Shown: one piece after another, positions 24,264-33,297 of the stretch
How positions within the stretch are numbered: position 1 is the stretch's first letter
Layout: the number at the start of each line of letters is the position of its first letter
Source: Propionimicrobium sp963511305
GTDB taxonomy: Bacteria > Actinomycetota > Actinomycetes > Propionibacteriales > Propionibacteriaceae
Length of the DNA stretch: 64,000 nt
Direction of reading: 5' to 3'
NCBI GenBank assembly: GCA_963511305.1
Contig: CAUPIJ010000008.1
Coordinates: forward strand, 1-64,000
Notes under the pieces: model-generated
Database searches by the model: none
What the model was told of the DNA's origin: nothing
Seen by the model: only the letters and a program-made list of their open reading frames with translations
Made by a program: the position numbers and the translations under genes

Positions 24264-26731
24264 CTGCAGCAGATGACCTGTTGGGTGGCGATGTCGCTGT
24301 AAAGCACCATGCCATCCAGCTTGGCGACGTGCAGCACATCGGCCAGGCCAGCCAGGCCCGGCTCGATATCGGCCAGGTGGTTTGGCGAGTTGGTGATCTG
24401 TTCGACGTCGAAAACCACCCCTGGCGTCTCGGCGAAGATCGCCACATAGAACATGCCCTGTTCGACGATCTCCTGGAAGAAGTGGCTGCCCTGGCTGAGC
24501 TCCGGGCGGAAATTGCCCTTCGGGTAGGTGAACTCGGCCAGCACCTTCGCATTGTTTAACTCGGTGAAGTGCGACGGCACCCCCAGCGACGGCGTGGTGG
24601 TGCCCCACCTACCCGGACCGGCGATCAGGAAGGACTCGTCCGCCAGCTGACGATTCAACTGGCCGATTCCGCGAGCCACCGCATAGCGCTGCTGGGCCGA
24701 AAGCTGCAGATACGCCTCGGGGCGCACCAAAACTGCGTAGTCAATGGGCAGTCGAACGTTTCCGCCCATGAAATTTCCGCGCTGGCGCAGCAGCACCCGA
24801 CCGGGGTCGCTGGGCATCTCAACCCTGCTGCCCAGGCCCTTCGTCTGCAGCGGCCGACACTGCACGAGATTGATCTTCGGGCCGTCCTCGGTGATGTTGA
24901 CGGTTAACTCGGTGTCCACCGGATAGTTGTAGGCGGCTTCCAGCGTGGCTAACATCTCTCGGACGGTGTCGGCGAAATCCGTGCCCTCCAGCAGACCCTT
25001 AAAGTCGAGGAACTTCGGCTGCTCACTCAGTTTTCGTCCCCTCTGATGCAGCCTGTTGATGGTGGCGTAGTCCACCGAGGCGAACAGCGACCAGTCCGCC
25101 CCGATCTCGGTGTCGACGATGGTGTTCAGCGGCACGGTCGAGAGTTTGTTCTCGGCGAGATCCAGGACGTCAACGTAGCGTTGGCTGTGTCGGCTCGGGT
25201 CGCGAACGTCGACGCTGAAGTCTGGCCGATCCAGCGCCACCAGCTTTGGGTAGTCGCTCAGCGTGCGGTCGACCGCACGCGTGCCAAGCCCGAAAACCAG
25301 CCTGACCAGGCCTGCATTCGGGTCGAGGCTGTCGTCCCAAACATAGATGTTGGAAGAGTTGCCCACGCCAGCCGCGTGTGGAAAGTAGAGGTCACCGTGC
25401 CTGGCCCCCGAGACCTTCTGAACCAGAATCGCCATCTGTTCGGGCGACTGATCTAAGCCGCGGTTCAGGCGGTAGACCAGCGCCTCGTCGCCCATCACCG
25501 AGGCGTAGACCGTGCGGATGGCGTCCTCCAACTCGTCGAGTTTTCTGGACGGGCTGCCCTGGTTGGCGCAGAAGACCGAATCGTACTTGCCCGCGAATGC
25601 GTTGCCGAAGTTGTCCTCCAGCAGCGACGAAGAGCGCACGATGATCGGATCGTCGCCGAAGTGCTTTAGCATCTCGGCGAATCTGGCCCTGATGTGGGCA
25701 GGGAAAGTGCCGGTCTTGAGAGCAATGTTCAGCTGCGCGCCGACGGTGAAATAGCTAGTCGGAGTCTTTTGCTCGCTCCACAGTGCCCACAGATCGTTGG
25801 CGATGATGTACTCGAAGAACAGATCCGAGCCGAGGAAATAAGAATCGTGGGCCTCCATTTTGCCCTCGAAGCGCCCCGAATGGTCCAGGATTGAGCGAGC
25901 CACCAGCACACCCACTGATTTTCCGCCGATCGGGCCGGAGCCGATCTCGCGCTCGGCAATCTTCAGGACGTCGGCAAGGGTCATGTGTTTCTTGGCCAGC
26001 TCCACCAGATAGCCCTCGGCTCCGATGGTGGCAGAGATAATGCGGTCGCGCTGGGCAAGGCCATCTTCGCCCGTCGCCACAAGCCCGCGGGCCTCGTCGA
26101 TCAAGGCGCTCCAGGCGTCGGCATCAGCGGTGGTCAAGGCCGGCGGCTGAGCAACTTCGTTGCCCTTTAGGTCGACCGGGCTAGTCAGGGGACGCAACCA
26201 CAGCTTTCGCGGGCTGACCCGGCAGCTATCCCCCAGGCCGTCGACCTGGCAGACCATCTGGGCACTATCGGTCAGCGCGTTCAGCATCGGATTGGTGTGC
26301 AAGCCGGCCTGCGCGCCGAAGTAGCTGATGGCTTTCAGCCCGAAGAGGCGCCGCGCGGTGACGTGAAAGAAGTTAGAGATGGCCAGGTCAGAGAGCCAGG
26401 CAGCGCGCAGCTCGCTCAGCGGGTCGAAGACGTATGCCCCACCGCTGCCGTTAGCCAACAGCAGTCGATTTATTTCAGAAGAAAACGACTCGAAGCTCGT
26501 GGCATCGAGGTCGAGAACCGCCGCGCCCTCGTCTAGCAGCGAGGGGCCCGAGCCGAAGCGCAGGTAGTTGACCGCCACACCATCGTCAAGCGCGGCTGAC
26601 GCGAACGCCCTAGCCAGCTGGGCATATTCGTTGATGTCTCGGTAGAGCCAGACCGCGTTGTCGCCGGGCATTAGGCGCCCGAAGACACGATCGAGCCCAG
26701 CAAATCCGGTGCTTAATCTCTCGCAACTCAT
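24260..26731 (-). CDS. PEP/pyruvate-binding (PPDK N-terminal) protein with a degenerate KaiC-like N-terminus
   Basis: This 823-residue protein is of unknown function. Residues about 1-210 resemble a RecA/KaiC-fold domain (STGFAGLDRVFGRLMPGDNAVWLY...) but lack a Walker A lysine. Residues about 280-640 match the ATP-grasp PPDK N-terminal domain: IVRSSSLLEDNFGNAFAGKYDSVF and the metal/ATP segment INLVQCRPLQTKG. The remaining tail (FLIAGPGRWGTTTPSLGVP...) is unassigned. The phosphohistidine swivel and the PEP/pyruvate barrel of true PEP synthase are missing, so it cannot be one. It stands alone, upstream of nothing on its strand. Confidence 0.7.
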   Translation of the reverse strand: MSCERLSTGFAGLDRVFGRLMPGDNAVWLYRDINEYAQLARAFASAALDDGVAVNYLRFGSGPSLLDEGAAVLDLDATSFESFSSEINRLLLANGSGGAYVFDPLSELRAAWLSDLAISNFFHVTARRLFGLKAISYFGAQAGLHTNPMLNALTDSAQMVCQVDGLGDSCRVSPRKLWLRPLTSPVDLKGNEVAQPPALTTADADAWSALIDEARGLVATGEDGLAQRDRIISATIGAEGYLVELAKKHMTLADVLKIAEREIGSGPIGGKSVGVLVARSILDHSGRFEGKMEAHDSYFLGSDLFFEYIIANDLWALWSEQKTPTSYFTVGAQLNIALKTGTFPAHIRARFAEMLKHFGDDPIIVRSSSLLEDNFGNAFAGKYDSVFCANQGSPSRKLDELEDAIRTVYASVMGDEALVYRLNRGLDQSPEQMAILVQKVSGARHGDLYFPHAAGVGNSSNIYVWDDSLDPNAGLVRLVFGLGTRAVDRTLSDYPKLVALDRPDFSVDVRDPSRHSQRYVDVLDLAENKLSTVPLNTIVDTEIGADWSLFASVDYATINRLHQRGRKLSEQPKFLDFKGLLEGTDFADTVREMLATLEAAYNYPVDTELTVNITEDGPKINLVQCRPLQTKGLGSRVEMPSDPGRVLLRQRGNFMGGNVRLPIDYAVLVRPEAYLQLSAQQRYAVARGIGQLNRQLADESFLIAGPGRWGTTTPSLGVPSHFTELNNAKVLAEFTYPKGNFRPELSQGSHFFQEIVEQGMFYVAIFAETPGVVFDVEQITNSPNHLADIEPGLAGLADVLHVAKLDGMVLYSDIATQQVICCS

Positions 26732-26767
26732 CGAAAGATACCTTCTTTGCTGGGCTCTGTCGTTTGT

Positions 26768-27214
26768 TTAGGCAGCCACTACCTCGACGGTGACGTGCGC
26801 GATGACAGCGTCGGTCAGCTCAATCTCGACGATGTGCTTGCCGGTCTGCTTGACCGGCTTGGCTGTGGTGATGATGCGACGGTCAAGATCCGGGCCACCA
26901 GCCTTCTTGATGGCCTGGGCCAGGTTCTTGGTGGTTACGGCGCCGTACAGGCTGCCGGTGTCGTCTGCGCGAGCCGTGACGGTGACGTCCAGATCCTCGA
27001 GCTGAGTGCGAATGGCCAGGGCGTGCTCGTTGTCGCGAATGGTCTTCGCGGCGCGAGAGCGTTGAATGCCCTCGATCTGCTTCGCGGTGCCGCGGTTGTA
27101 GACGATGGCGAAGCCCTGCGGCAGCAGGTAGTTGCGGCCGTAGCCGTCACGAACGTCGACGACGTCGCCAGCTACACCCAAGTTCTCGACGGAGGCGGTC
27201 AAAATTAGCTTCAT
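26768..27214 (-). CDS. rplI: 50S ribosomal protein L9
   Basis: This 148-residue protein begins MKLILTASVENLGVAGDVVDVRDGYGRNYLLPQGFA, the canonical L9 start and 23S rRNA-binding motif, followed by the long connecting helix and a C-terminal domain. It is the last gene of the minus-strand rpsF-ssb-rpsR-rplI block, 14 bases after rpsR. Confidence 0.97.
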   Translation of the reverse strand: MKLILTASVENLGVAGDVVDVRDGYGRNYLLPQGFAIVYNRGTAKQIEGIQRSRAAKTIRDNEHALAIRTQLEDLDVTVTARADDTGSLYGAVTTKNLAQAIKKAGGPDLDRRIITTAKPVKQTGKHIVEIELTDAVIAHVTVEVVAA

Positions 27215-27228
27215 TTTTCTCCCCTCTC

Positions 27229-27468
27229 TTATCGGTTGTTGGAGGTGTACGGCAGCAGTGCGAGCTCACGCGCGTTCTTGATGGCGATGGCCACCTTGCG
27301 CTGATCCTGAACGGACAAGCCAGTCACGCGACGGGCGCGAATCTTGCCACGCTCAGAAATGAACCTGCGCAGCAGCGCGGTGTCTTTGTAGTCAACTTCG
27401 CCGATGCGCGTCGTCTTGACGGGCACGACCTTCTTCTTGCTCGCAATCTTGCGACGCGAATTTGCCAT
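27229..27468 (-). CDS. rpsR: 30S ribosomal protein S18
   Basis: This 79-residue protein carries VDYKDTALLRRFISERGKIRARRVTGLSVQDQRKVAIAIKNARELALLPYT, diagnostic for S18. It has no cysteines, so it is the zinc-independent form. It is in the usual position between ssb and rplI. A GGAG ribosome site precedes the ATG. Confidence 0.97.
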   Translation of the reverse strand: MANSRRKIASKKKVVPVKTTRIGEVDYKDTALLRRFISERGKIRARRVTGLSVQDQRKVAIAIKNARELALLPYTSNNR

Positions 27469-27535
27469 TGTGGTGCTCCTTTATATTGGGCCCGGCGTGG
27501 CGCCGGAATGGTCTTGGATGGTTAATTATTTGGGA

Positions 27536-28093
27536 TCAGAACGGGGGCTCGGAGCTCTGCGCGTTAGCCCACGGATCGGGGTTAGTGCGGTTGAAGCTCT
27601 CGTCCTGGCTGGGCTGCCAGGAATTGCCGCCGTCAGAGGACTGGTTAGGCTGGTCGCTGCCGGCAGACTGCTGATCCCAGTTGCCGCCGCCGGAGCTGTA
27701 GCTGTCGTTGAAGCCGCCGGAGGAACGCCCGCTAATGCGGTTGACAACGGTCGTCGCGTATCGAAGCGACGGGCCGATCTCTTCCACCTCGATCTCGATG
27801 GATCGGCGGTTGTTGCCCTCGCGGTCTTGGTACGAGTTGCTCTTCATCTTGCCGCTTACGATTACCCGAGTGCCCTTGGTGAGGCTGTCGGAGATGTTTT
27901 GCGCCAGGTTTCGCCATGCCACGCAGTTCATGAACAGCGCTTCGCCGTCGCGCCACTGGTTGGTGGTGCGATCGAAGGTGCGCGGAGTTGAGGCCACGGT
28001 GAAGTTCGCCACAGCGTCACCGCGCTGCGTGAATCGAATCACCGGGTCTGCCGTCAGATTGCCGATGAGAGTGATGATTGGTTCACCAGTCAT
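27536..28093 (-). CDS. ssb: single-stranded DNA-binding protein
   Basis: This 185-residue protein has an OB-fold at 1-110 (MTGEPIITLIGNLTADPVIRFTQRGDAVANFTVAST) and a disordered Gly/Ser/Gln/Asn-rich linker. The C-terminus DPWANAQSSEPPF keeps the terminal Pro-Phe but is only weakly acidic compared with the usual DDDIPF tail that recruits partners. The start at 28093 follows GGAAGGG; the longer in-frame start at 28153 would add 20 unrelated residues. Confidence 0.95.
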   Translation of the reverse strand: MTGEPIITLIGNLTADPVIRFTQRGDAVANFTVASTPRTFDRTTNQWRDGEALFMNCVAWRNLAQNISDSLTKGTRVIVSGKMKSNSYQDREGNNRRSIEIEVEEIGPSLRYATTVVNRISGRSSGGFNDSYSSGGGNWDQQSAGSDQPNQSSDGGNSWQPSQDESFNRTNPDPWANAQSSEPPF

Positions 28094-28207
28094 TTTCTGC
28101 CCTTCCAGTTGATGCTGCCGAGTATTAGTTAGCTTGCCACCGGCCACTGACAATTTCGGATCAGCGATGCAAAATTGTGGAAAACTATCTCAGACAGCCG
28201 CAGGCTT

Positions 28208-28498
28208 TTACTTGCTGTCGGTGCGCATGACCTTGGTGCGCATGATCTTCTCGTCGATAGCCATCAGACGGTCGACCTCGGAAACAGTTGCGGACTCGCA
28301 AGTCAGCTGCAGAACGACGTAGATGCCGTCGGTCTTCTTGTTGATCTCGTAAGCCAGACGACGCTTGCCCCAGATGTCCAGGTTGTCTACGACGCCCTTT
28401 TCGCTGGTGACGACGTTGGTGTACTTCTCGATCAGCGCGGGAACCTGACGTTCATCAACCGCGGGATCAATGATGATCATGATTTCGTACTTACGCAT
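28208..28498 (-). CDS. rpsF: 30S ribosomal protein S6
   Basis: This 96-residue protein begins MRKYEIMIIIDPAVDERQVPALIEKY and contains LDIWGKRRLAYEINKKTDGIYVVLQL, typical of S6, which binds S18. The ATG at 28498 follows a strong GGAGG ribosome site; an in-frame extension to 28573 has none. It is the first gene of the rpsF-ssb-rpsR-rplI operon. Confidence 0.97.
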   Translation of the reverse strand: MRKYEIMIIIDPAVDERQVPALIEKYTNVVTSEKGVVDNLDIWGKRRLAYEINKKTDGIYVVLQLTCESATVSEVDRLMAIDEKIMRTKVMRTDSK

Positions 28499-28614
28499 GC
28501 TAGACCCCACCTCCTTCGGACTAGACGGCCACGAGACGTTCCCGTGGCAGGAGGGATATTGCTTGCCGAACAATAATAGCCGGTGGTTCAGGCGGAAGTC
28601 GAACGCGTGGCAAG

Positions 28615-28998
28615 CTACCTGGGCGGGCCGGGGATCAGCGGTTGGCCGTCGGCGACCCAGGCCATCAGCCCGCCCGCCAGCGCGTGAGCATCGTAGCCTT
28701 GCTCGCGAAGCAGGTGCGCGATGGCCCCGGCGTGTTTCGGGGTGGCGCTGACCACGACGATTGGCTTGTCGGTTTCGGCGAATGGATCGTTTGCCCAGAT
28801 CGCGTCGACCGGCGATTCGCGGAGCTTGGTCAGATCCACCAGTTTCGCGCCCGGAATGTGACCCTTCTCGTAGTCCTGCGCTGATCGCACGTCGATGAAG
28901 ACGCCGCCCTTGGTCATCGCCGTCAGGGCGTCCAACAGACTAATCTCGCCCGGCCCAGGCTCGGGCATCTTGGGCTTAAACAGATCACTAAATGCCAT
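28615..28998 (-). CDS. rhodanese-like domain protein without the catalytic cysteine
   Basis: This 127-residue single rhodanese domain has VFIDVRSAQDYEKGHIPGAKLVDL and the C-terminal AHALAGGLMAWVADGQPL. At the active-site loop, where sulfurtransferases have Cys (CxxGxRS), this protein reads VVVSATPKHAG, with Ser in place of Cys. It is therefore probably a binding or regulatory rhodanese fold, not a sulfurtransferase. It is upstream of rpsF on the same strand but 116 bases away, and divergent from the lipoprotein gene. Confidence 0.78.
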   Translation of the reverse strand: MAFSDLFKPKMPEPGPGEISLLDALTAMTKGGVFIDVRSAQDYEKGHIPGAKLVDLTKLRESPVDAIWANDPFAETDKPIVVVSATPKHAGAIAHLLREQGYDAHALAGGLMAWVADGQPLIPGPPR

Positions 28999-29028
28999 GC
29001 ACCAAGCTTAAGGCTCTATGCTTGGCGC

Positions 29029-30309
29029 ATGAGAATTTCCGCGTGGATCCGCCCGCTTGCCGCTGCCGTATTGTGCGTGGCGCTCGCTGGCTGCCAGTCG
29101 CCTGCCCCGCAGCCCGAGCCCTCGGCTTCGCCGTCTGCTGGCGCCCAGGTGAAGATGCTCTGGTGGGGCGACGCGCAGGAAGAGGCCGTGTTGGCCGAGC
29201 AGCTGGCCGCCCTCGACGTCGAGGTCGAGGTGGAGAAGGTTGAGGCAGCGAAGGCCGAGGAGGTCATCGCTGAGCGCATCGCCGCGGGCCAGCCTCCCGA
29301 CATCGTGCGCACGACACTCCCCCACGACTACGCCAAGAACGCTCAAGCCTTGCACATCGAATGGGACTTCGTTGACGCTGCCGAGCGGGCGGCCACTGAC
29401 GGTCAGCGCGTCATAGCCGCACCCTACGACGCGGCCATGACGGCCACCTATATTAATAAGAATGCGTTCCAGAAGGCGGGTGTTGACGTCCCCGAGCTCG
29501 GCCACCCGTGGCGAACCTGGGCTGAGCTGATCGCCGACGCGCAACAGGTGAAAAATTCCAACCAGATGAGCGCCTCGCTGGCCATCTCGAATGATCCGAC
29601 CACAGTCGGCGCTTTCCTGATGAGCTACGGCACCCCGATGTTCGGCAAGAACCCGACACACGTGGACTTCAACACCGGGGTCATCGAGGACGCTCTCGAG
29701 GAATTTTACGAGTGGGCTAAGGCCGGCGAGATCGCGAACGTCTATCCTACCTACCAGGCCCCCGACTCTTCTGCCTCGCCAATCGCTACGCCAGACGGCG
29801 AAGAGACCGCCGAGGACGTGACCACCACACCTCCGCAGACTAGCGCGCTCGAGCTCTTCGAGGCGGGCGAGGTTCCGGTGGTGATTTTGCCCGCCAGGAC
29901 GCCGGCTCCGGCAGGTTCGGTTCGGGTGGACAACCCCTGCCAGGAGATCTGCGGTGGCTTGCCGCAAGCCAGTTACCTGAGCGCGTTGACAGAGGCGGGC
30001 GCTTCGGCGGGCGTAATTGAGGCGCTGACTAGCAAGGACGCTGACGAGAAACGAGCGCAGGCGGCCGGGACGCTAGTCGTGCACACCGAGCTGATCCCGA
30101 CCGTTCCGCAGGAGCCTGCGGGCGTCGCCGGTGAATACGCGCGTCTGATGCCAACGCAGATGTCCAGTGGCATGTCGCCGGTAATGTCAAAACTTACCGA
30201 TTGGCCCGGCGATGAGCTCGCAATGCTGCTCGCCGACGAGATCAACCCCAAGAAGGCTGCGGAGCTGATGCGCGAGCGGCTGCAGGATGGCGTTGACGAG
30301 GTTAAGTAG
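29029..30309 (+). CDS. ABC-type extracellular solute-binding lipoprotein
   Basis: This 426-residue protein has a lipoprotein signal peptide (MRISAWIRPLAAAVLCVALAGC) with lipobox LAGC and a Ser/Pro linker. The body fits family 1 (sugar-type) solute-binding proteins: VKMLWWGDAQEEAVLAEQL, PPDIVRTTLPHDYAKNA, YINKNAFQKAGVDVPELG and PWRTWAELIADAQ. A low-complexity Ser/Thr/Pro insert lies near 243-265. No permease or ATPase is adjacent, so it serves a distant transporter or has another role. The ATG has a weak ribosome site. Confidence 0.75.
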   Translation: MRISAWIRPLAAAVLCVALAGCQSPAPQPEPSASPSAGAQVKMLWWGDAQEEAVLAEQLAALDVEVEVEKVEAAKAEEVIAERIAAGQPPDIVRTTLPHDYAKNAQALHIEWDFVDAAERAATDGQRVIAAPYDAAMTATYINKNAFQKAGVDVPELGHPWRTWAELIADAQQVKNSNQMSASLAISNDPTTVGAFLMSYGTPMFGKNPTHVDFNTGVIEDALEEFYEWAKAGEIANVYPTYQAPDSSASPIATPDGEETAEDVTTTPPQTSALELFEAGEVPVVILPARTPAPAGSVRVDNPCQEICGGLPQASYLSALTEAGASAGVIEALTSKDADEKRAQAAGTLVVHTELIPTVPQEPAGVAGEYARLMPTQMSSGMSPVMSKLTDWPGDELAMLLADEINPKKAAELMRERLQDGVDEVK

Positions 30310-30390
30310 CCTGGCTTGAGCGCGGATTAACAAAAATTGTCAGTAGCCGCGGCTAACCTTATTTTCGTAACCTCGACGATTGGTGTCCAG

Positions 30391-32337
30391 ATGACGCGAA
30401 AACTCATCACCGCCCTGCTCTCTATGCTGCTATTTTTCGCCATGGCGGGCTGTAGCCACCCGGGTTATAACCCTCCCGATGGCGCGCAGCAGCTGAGCGA
30501 GAAGATAGCGCAGTCGCTAGCTAGCGGCACCCTGGAGGGCTTCGAGATTGCGGGGGACGCCGAGGCCGCACGAGCCGAATATGAAGAGGTCACCGCGGCG
30601 ATGTTCGGTCTGTTGCCGCAGGTTTCTGTCGGCAAGATCGAATACGCCGGCACCAAAGAACAACCAACCGCGCAGGTGGCGCTGAACCACAACTACACGT
30701 TCACCCGAAACGTCGAGGCCGAGCCGTCGGCTAGCCCGTCGCCGGCAGAGTCCACCAGCAGGTGGGCGTTTACCACCAAAGCCGATCTGGTTTACGACGG
30801 CGTCTGGAAACTGTCCTGGGCTCCGAACATCGTCCACCCACAGCTGAACGAGTACACCAGGCTGGTTTATGAACGCACTAGCCCGAAGCGAGGCGGCATC
30901 TTCGATCGCGACGGTCAGGCGATCGTTTCCGAGCAGCCGGTAAATGAGATCGGCATCGACAAGACGAAACTGAACGGTGCTGACGCCGCCACCTCGGCAG
31001 CCGCGCTCGCCAAGCTGGTTGGCGTAGATGCGGAGGCCTACGCTGCCAAGGTCACTGCCTCCGGGCCCGAGGCCTTCGTCAAGGCCATCACCGTGCGTTC
31101 GGAGCAGTCTCCCGAGGACGTAGAGAAGATCCCGGGTGCGGTCTCGCTTGGCACCACCCTGCCGCTTGCCCCCAGCGAGTCGTACGCGGACAACATCTTC
31201 GGCACGGTCGGTGAGGCCACCGCCGAGGAGATCGAGAACTCGGACTCCCTGCTTAGCGTCGGCGATCTGGTTGGTAAACAGGGGCTGCAAAAGAGCGCTG
31301 ACGGCAAGCTGCGCGGTCAGACCGGCCACAAGATCATGCTGAAGTTCCGCAAGGACATCAGCAAGCCGGATCAGGAAGAGCTGGCTGCCCCGCAGGGTGA
31401 GAGCGCCGAGCCCGTCGTCGAATCCGATCTGTTTTCGCTAGCCCCGAAGGGCGGCGAACAGATTAAAACCACCATGAGCAAGCCGCTGCAGGACAAGCTT
31501 GAGGCCGCGCTGGCCGAATCGCCGGGCAAGATCGCCGTCGCGGCCCTAGACAAGGACGGCGGGATCATCGCCGCCGGTGCCTCGCCGGCCTGGAAGGAGC
31601 AGCCGATCCCCACCGCCGGCCAATTCCCGCCAGGTTCGACGATGAAGGTGGCCAGCTCGCTCGCTCTGCTGCGGCGCGGCGAGACCCCTGAATCGTCGGT
31701 GGACTGCTCGGAGACCGTCTCGGTTGGTGGCAAGGAGTTCAAGAACTATCCGGGCTATCCGAAGGCTTTCACCGGAAAAATCAAACTCGCCGACGCGCTC
31801 GCTCAGAGCTGCAACACCGCATTCGTGAACGCCAAGATCACCAGCAAGGAGCTGTCCGGTGCTGCTGCCAGCCTAGGCATGGGCATCGACTATGACGCCG
31901 GTTTTGAGTCGTTCTACGGGGCCGTCCCCACCACGGAAGATCCGGTTGTCGCCGCCGCAAACTCATTCGGCCAGGGTCATGTGTTGGCCTCCCCGATGGC
32001 GTTGGCCGCCATGTCCGGTTCGGTGAACTCCGGCAAGACGCTGATCGCGCACCTGCGCAGCGACGTCGTGCCGTCGCCCGAGGGCGGCGAGCTGACCGAG
32101 GCCGAGGCCGCCCAGCTCAAAGAGATGATGGCTGGCGTCATCAAGGCGACGGGCTCCGGCTACGCCAAATGGTTGGCTGGCGCCAAGACCGGAACCGCCG
32201 AATTTGAGGAGGGAGGCAAGGTCAAGACCCACATCTGGGTCACAGGTTTTGCTGGTGAAATGTCTGTTGCGATCATTGACTATGACGCTACTAACGGCAA
32301 GAATTTCGAGCCGATTCTAGCCGCGCTGTACGGCTAG
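30391..32337 (+). CDS. class B penicillin-binding protein (peptidoglycan transpeptidase), lipoprotein-like
   Basis: This 648-residue extracytoplasmic transpeptidase cross-links peptidoglycan. Its N-terminus (ALLSMLLFFAMAGC) has a lipobox and may be lipid-anchored. It is followed by an NTF2-like MecA-N domain (about 30-150), a dimerisation domain (about 170-390) and a transpeptidase domain. The catalytic motifs are intact: STMK at 416-419, SCN at 473-475 and KTGT at 599-602. The start at 30391 begins the signal peptide; an in-frame ATG at 30337 would precede it with 18 unrelated residues. Architecture resembles the PBP2a/PbpA-with-MecA-N group. Confidence 0.88.
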   Translation: MTRKLITALLSMLLFFAMAGCSHPGYNPPDGAQQLSEKIAQSLASGTLEGFEIAGDAEAARAEYEEVTAAMFGLLPQVSVGKIEYAGTKEQPTAQVALNHNYTFTRNVEAEPSASPSPAESTSRWAFTTKADLVYDGVWKLSWAPNIVHPQLNEYTRLVYERTSPKRGGIFDRDGQAIVSEQPVNEIGIDKTKLNGADAATSAAALAKLVGVDAEAYAAKVTASGPEAFVKAITVRSEQSPEDVEKIPGAVSLGTTLPLAPSESYADNIFGTVGEATAEEIENSDSLLSVGDLVGKQGLQKSADGKLRGQTGHKIMLKFRKDISKPDQEELAAPQGESAEPVVESDLFSLAPKGGEQIKTTMSKPLQDKLEAALAESPGKIAVAALDKDGGIIAAGASPAWKEQPIPTAGQFPPGSTMKVASSLALLRRGETPESSVDCSETVSVGGKEFKNYPGYPKAFTGKIKLADALAQSCNTAFVNAKITSKELSGAAASLGMGIDYDAGFESFYGAVPTTEDPVVAAANSFGQGHVLASPMALAAMSGSVNSGKTLIAHLRSDVVPSPEGGELTEAEAAQLKEMMAGVIKATGSGYAKWLAGAKTGTAEFEEGGKVKTHIWVTGFAGEMSVAIIDYDATNGKNFEPILAALYG

Positions 32338-32368
32338 TCGGCTCGCTTCACAGAGTGAGGGAAGATAT

Positions 32369-33280
32369 ATGATTCCGGCAGAGATTAAGTTTGAGTGGCC
32401 ACAAACCCTGATCGAGATCGTGATCATTCTGGCCATCGTCGTCGTCGCCCGCTGGGCGCTGCGCAAGGCGGTCAAGGCGCTGGTGATGACCGCCGAAGCC
32501 ACGCCGACCAAGGCAATCAAGCGGTTGGGCGCCAAGGCCACCAAGACCATGAAGGGTTCGTCCGACCCCACCGAGGTCTTCATGCACGTGGACGAGAAGG
32601 AGGAGGCCCGCCGAACCGCACGCATGAAGACGCTCGGTTCCATCCTCAACTCAGTGGTCACCGTAACCGTGGTCATCATCGGCACGTTCTGGCTGCTGCG
32701 TGCCGTGAACATCGACATCACCCCGGTGCTCGCTTCCGCGGGCATCGGCGGCCTGGCCATCGGCTTCGGCGCGCAGAGCCTGATCAAGGACGTGATCAGC
32801 GGCACATTCCTGATTCTCGAAGATCAGCTGGGCGTCGGAGATACCGTCACCATCAACGACATCACCGGAACCGTGATCTCCATGCAGCTGCGCGTCACCC
32901 AGATCCAGGACATGAGCGGCCAGATGTGGTACATCCGAAACGGCGAGATCACCACCCTGGGCAACATGACTCAGGGCTGGAGCTCAACGGTCATCAACAT
33001 TCCGGTAAACATCGACGAGGATCCGTTCAAGATCATCAACCTGCTGAACGAGGCCCTGGAGAGCCTTAAGACGGACGAAGAAGTGCAGAAGAAGTTGCTG
33101 GAGGATCCTTCCGTCTTGGGCCTGAGCAGTTTCAACGCCTACATCGCCAACTACGGTGTTTTGATCAAGTGCCGCGGCAATCAGCACTGGGGCGTGGAGC
33201 GGGCTGTTCGTGCGGCCGCCCTTAAGGAATTCCAGGAAGCCGGAGTGGACACCCCGGCGACCCCGGTTCGCAACGTTTAG
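32369..33280 (+). CDS. MscS-family mechanosensitive channel
   Basis: This 303-residue protein protects against osmotic downshock. It has an N-terminal membrane segment (IVIILAIVVVARWALRKA), a second (VVTVTVVIIGTFWLLRAV) and the pore-lining helix ASAGIGGLAIGFGAQSLIKDVISG, followed by FLILEDQLGVGDTVTINDITGTV and a C-terminal cytoplasmic domain. A charged insert lies between the first two segments (about 45-90). The ATG follows GAGGGAAG. It lies 31 bases after the PBP gene and may share its transcript. Confidence 0.88.
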   Translation: MIPAEIKFEWPQTLIEIVIILAIVVVARWALRKAVKALVMTAEATPTKAIKRLGAKATKTMKGSSDPTEVFMHVDEKEEARRTARMKTLGSILNSVVTVTVVIIGTFWLLRAVNIDITPVLASAGIGGLAIGFGAQSLIKDVISGTFLILEDQLGVGDTVTINDITGTVISMQLRVTQIQDMSGQMWYIRNGEITTLGNMTQGWSSTVINIPVNIDEDPFKIINLLNEALESLKTDEEVQKKLLEDPSVLGLSSFNAYIANYGVLIKCRGNQHWGVERAVRAAALKEFQEAGVDTPATPVRNV

Positions 33281-33297
33281 GAAGGTTTGGGTAAGGC

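Noticed and set aside
24260..26731. Annotation as a functional PEP synthase or pyruvate phosphate dikinase
   Set aside because: The phosphohistidine swivel and the PEP/pyruvate-binding C-terminal barrel are absent.
29008..29967. 319-codon minus-strand frame opposite the solute-binding lipoprotein gene
   Set aside because: The plus-strand gene has a signal peptide, lipobox and family motifs; the antisense frame has none.
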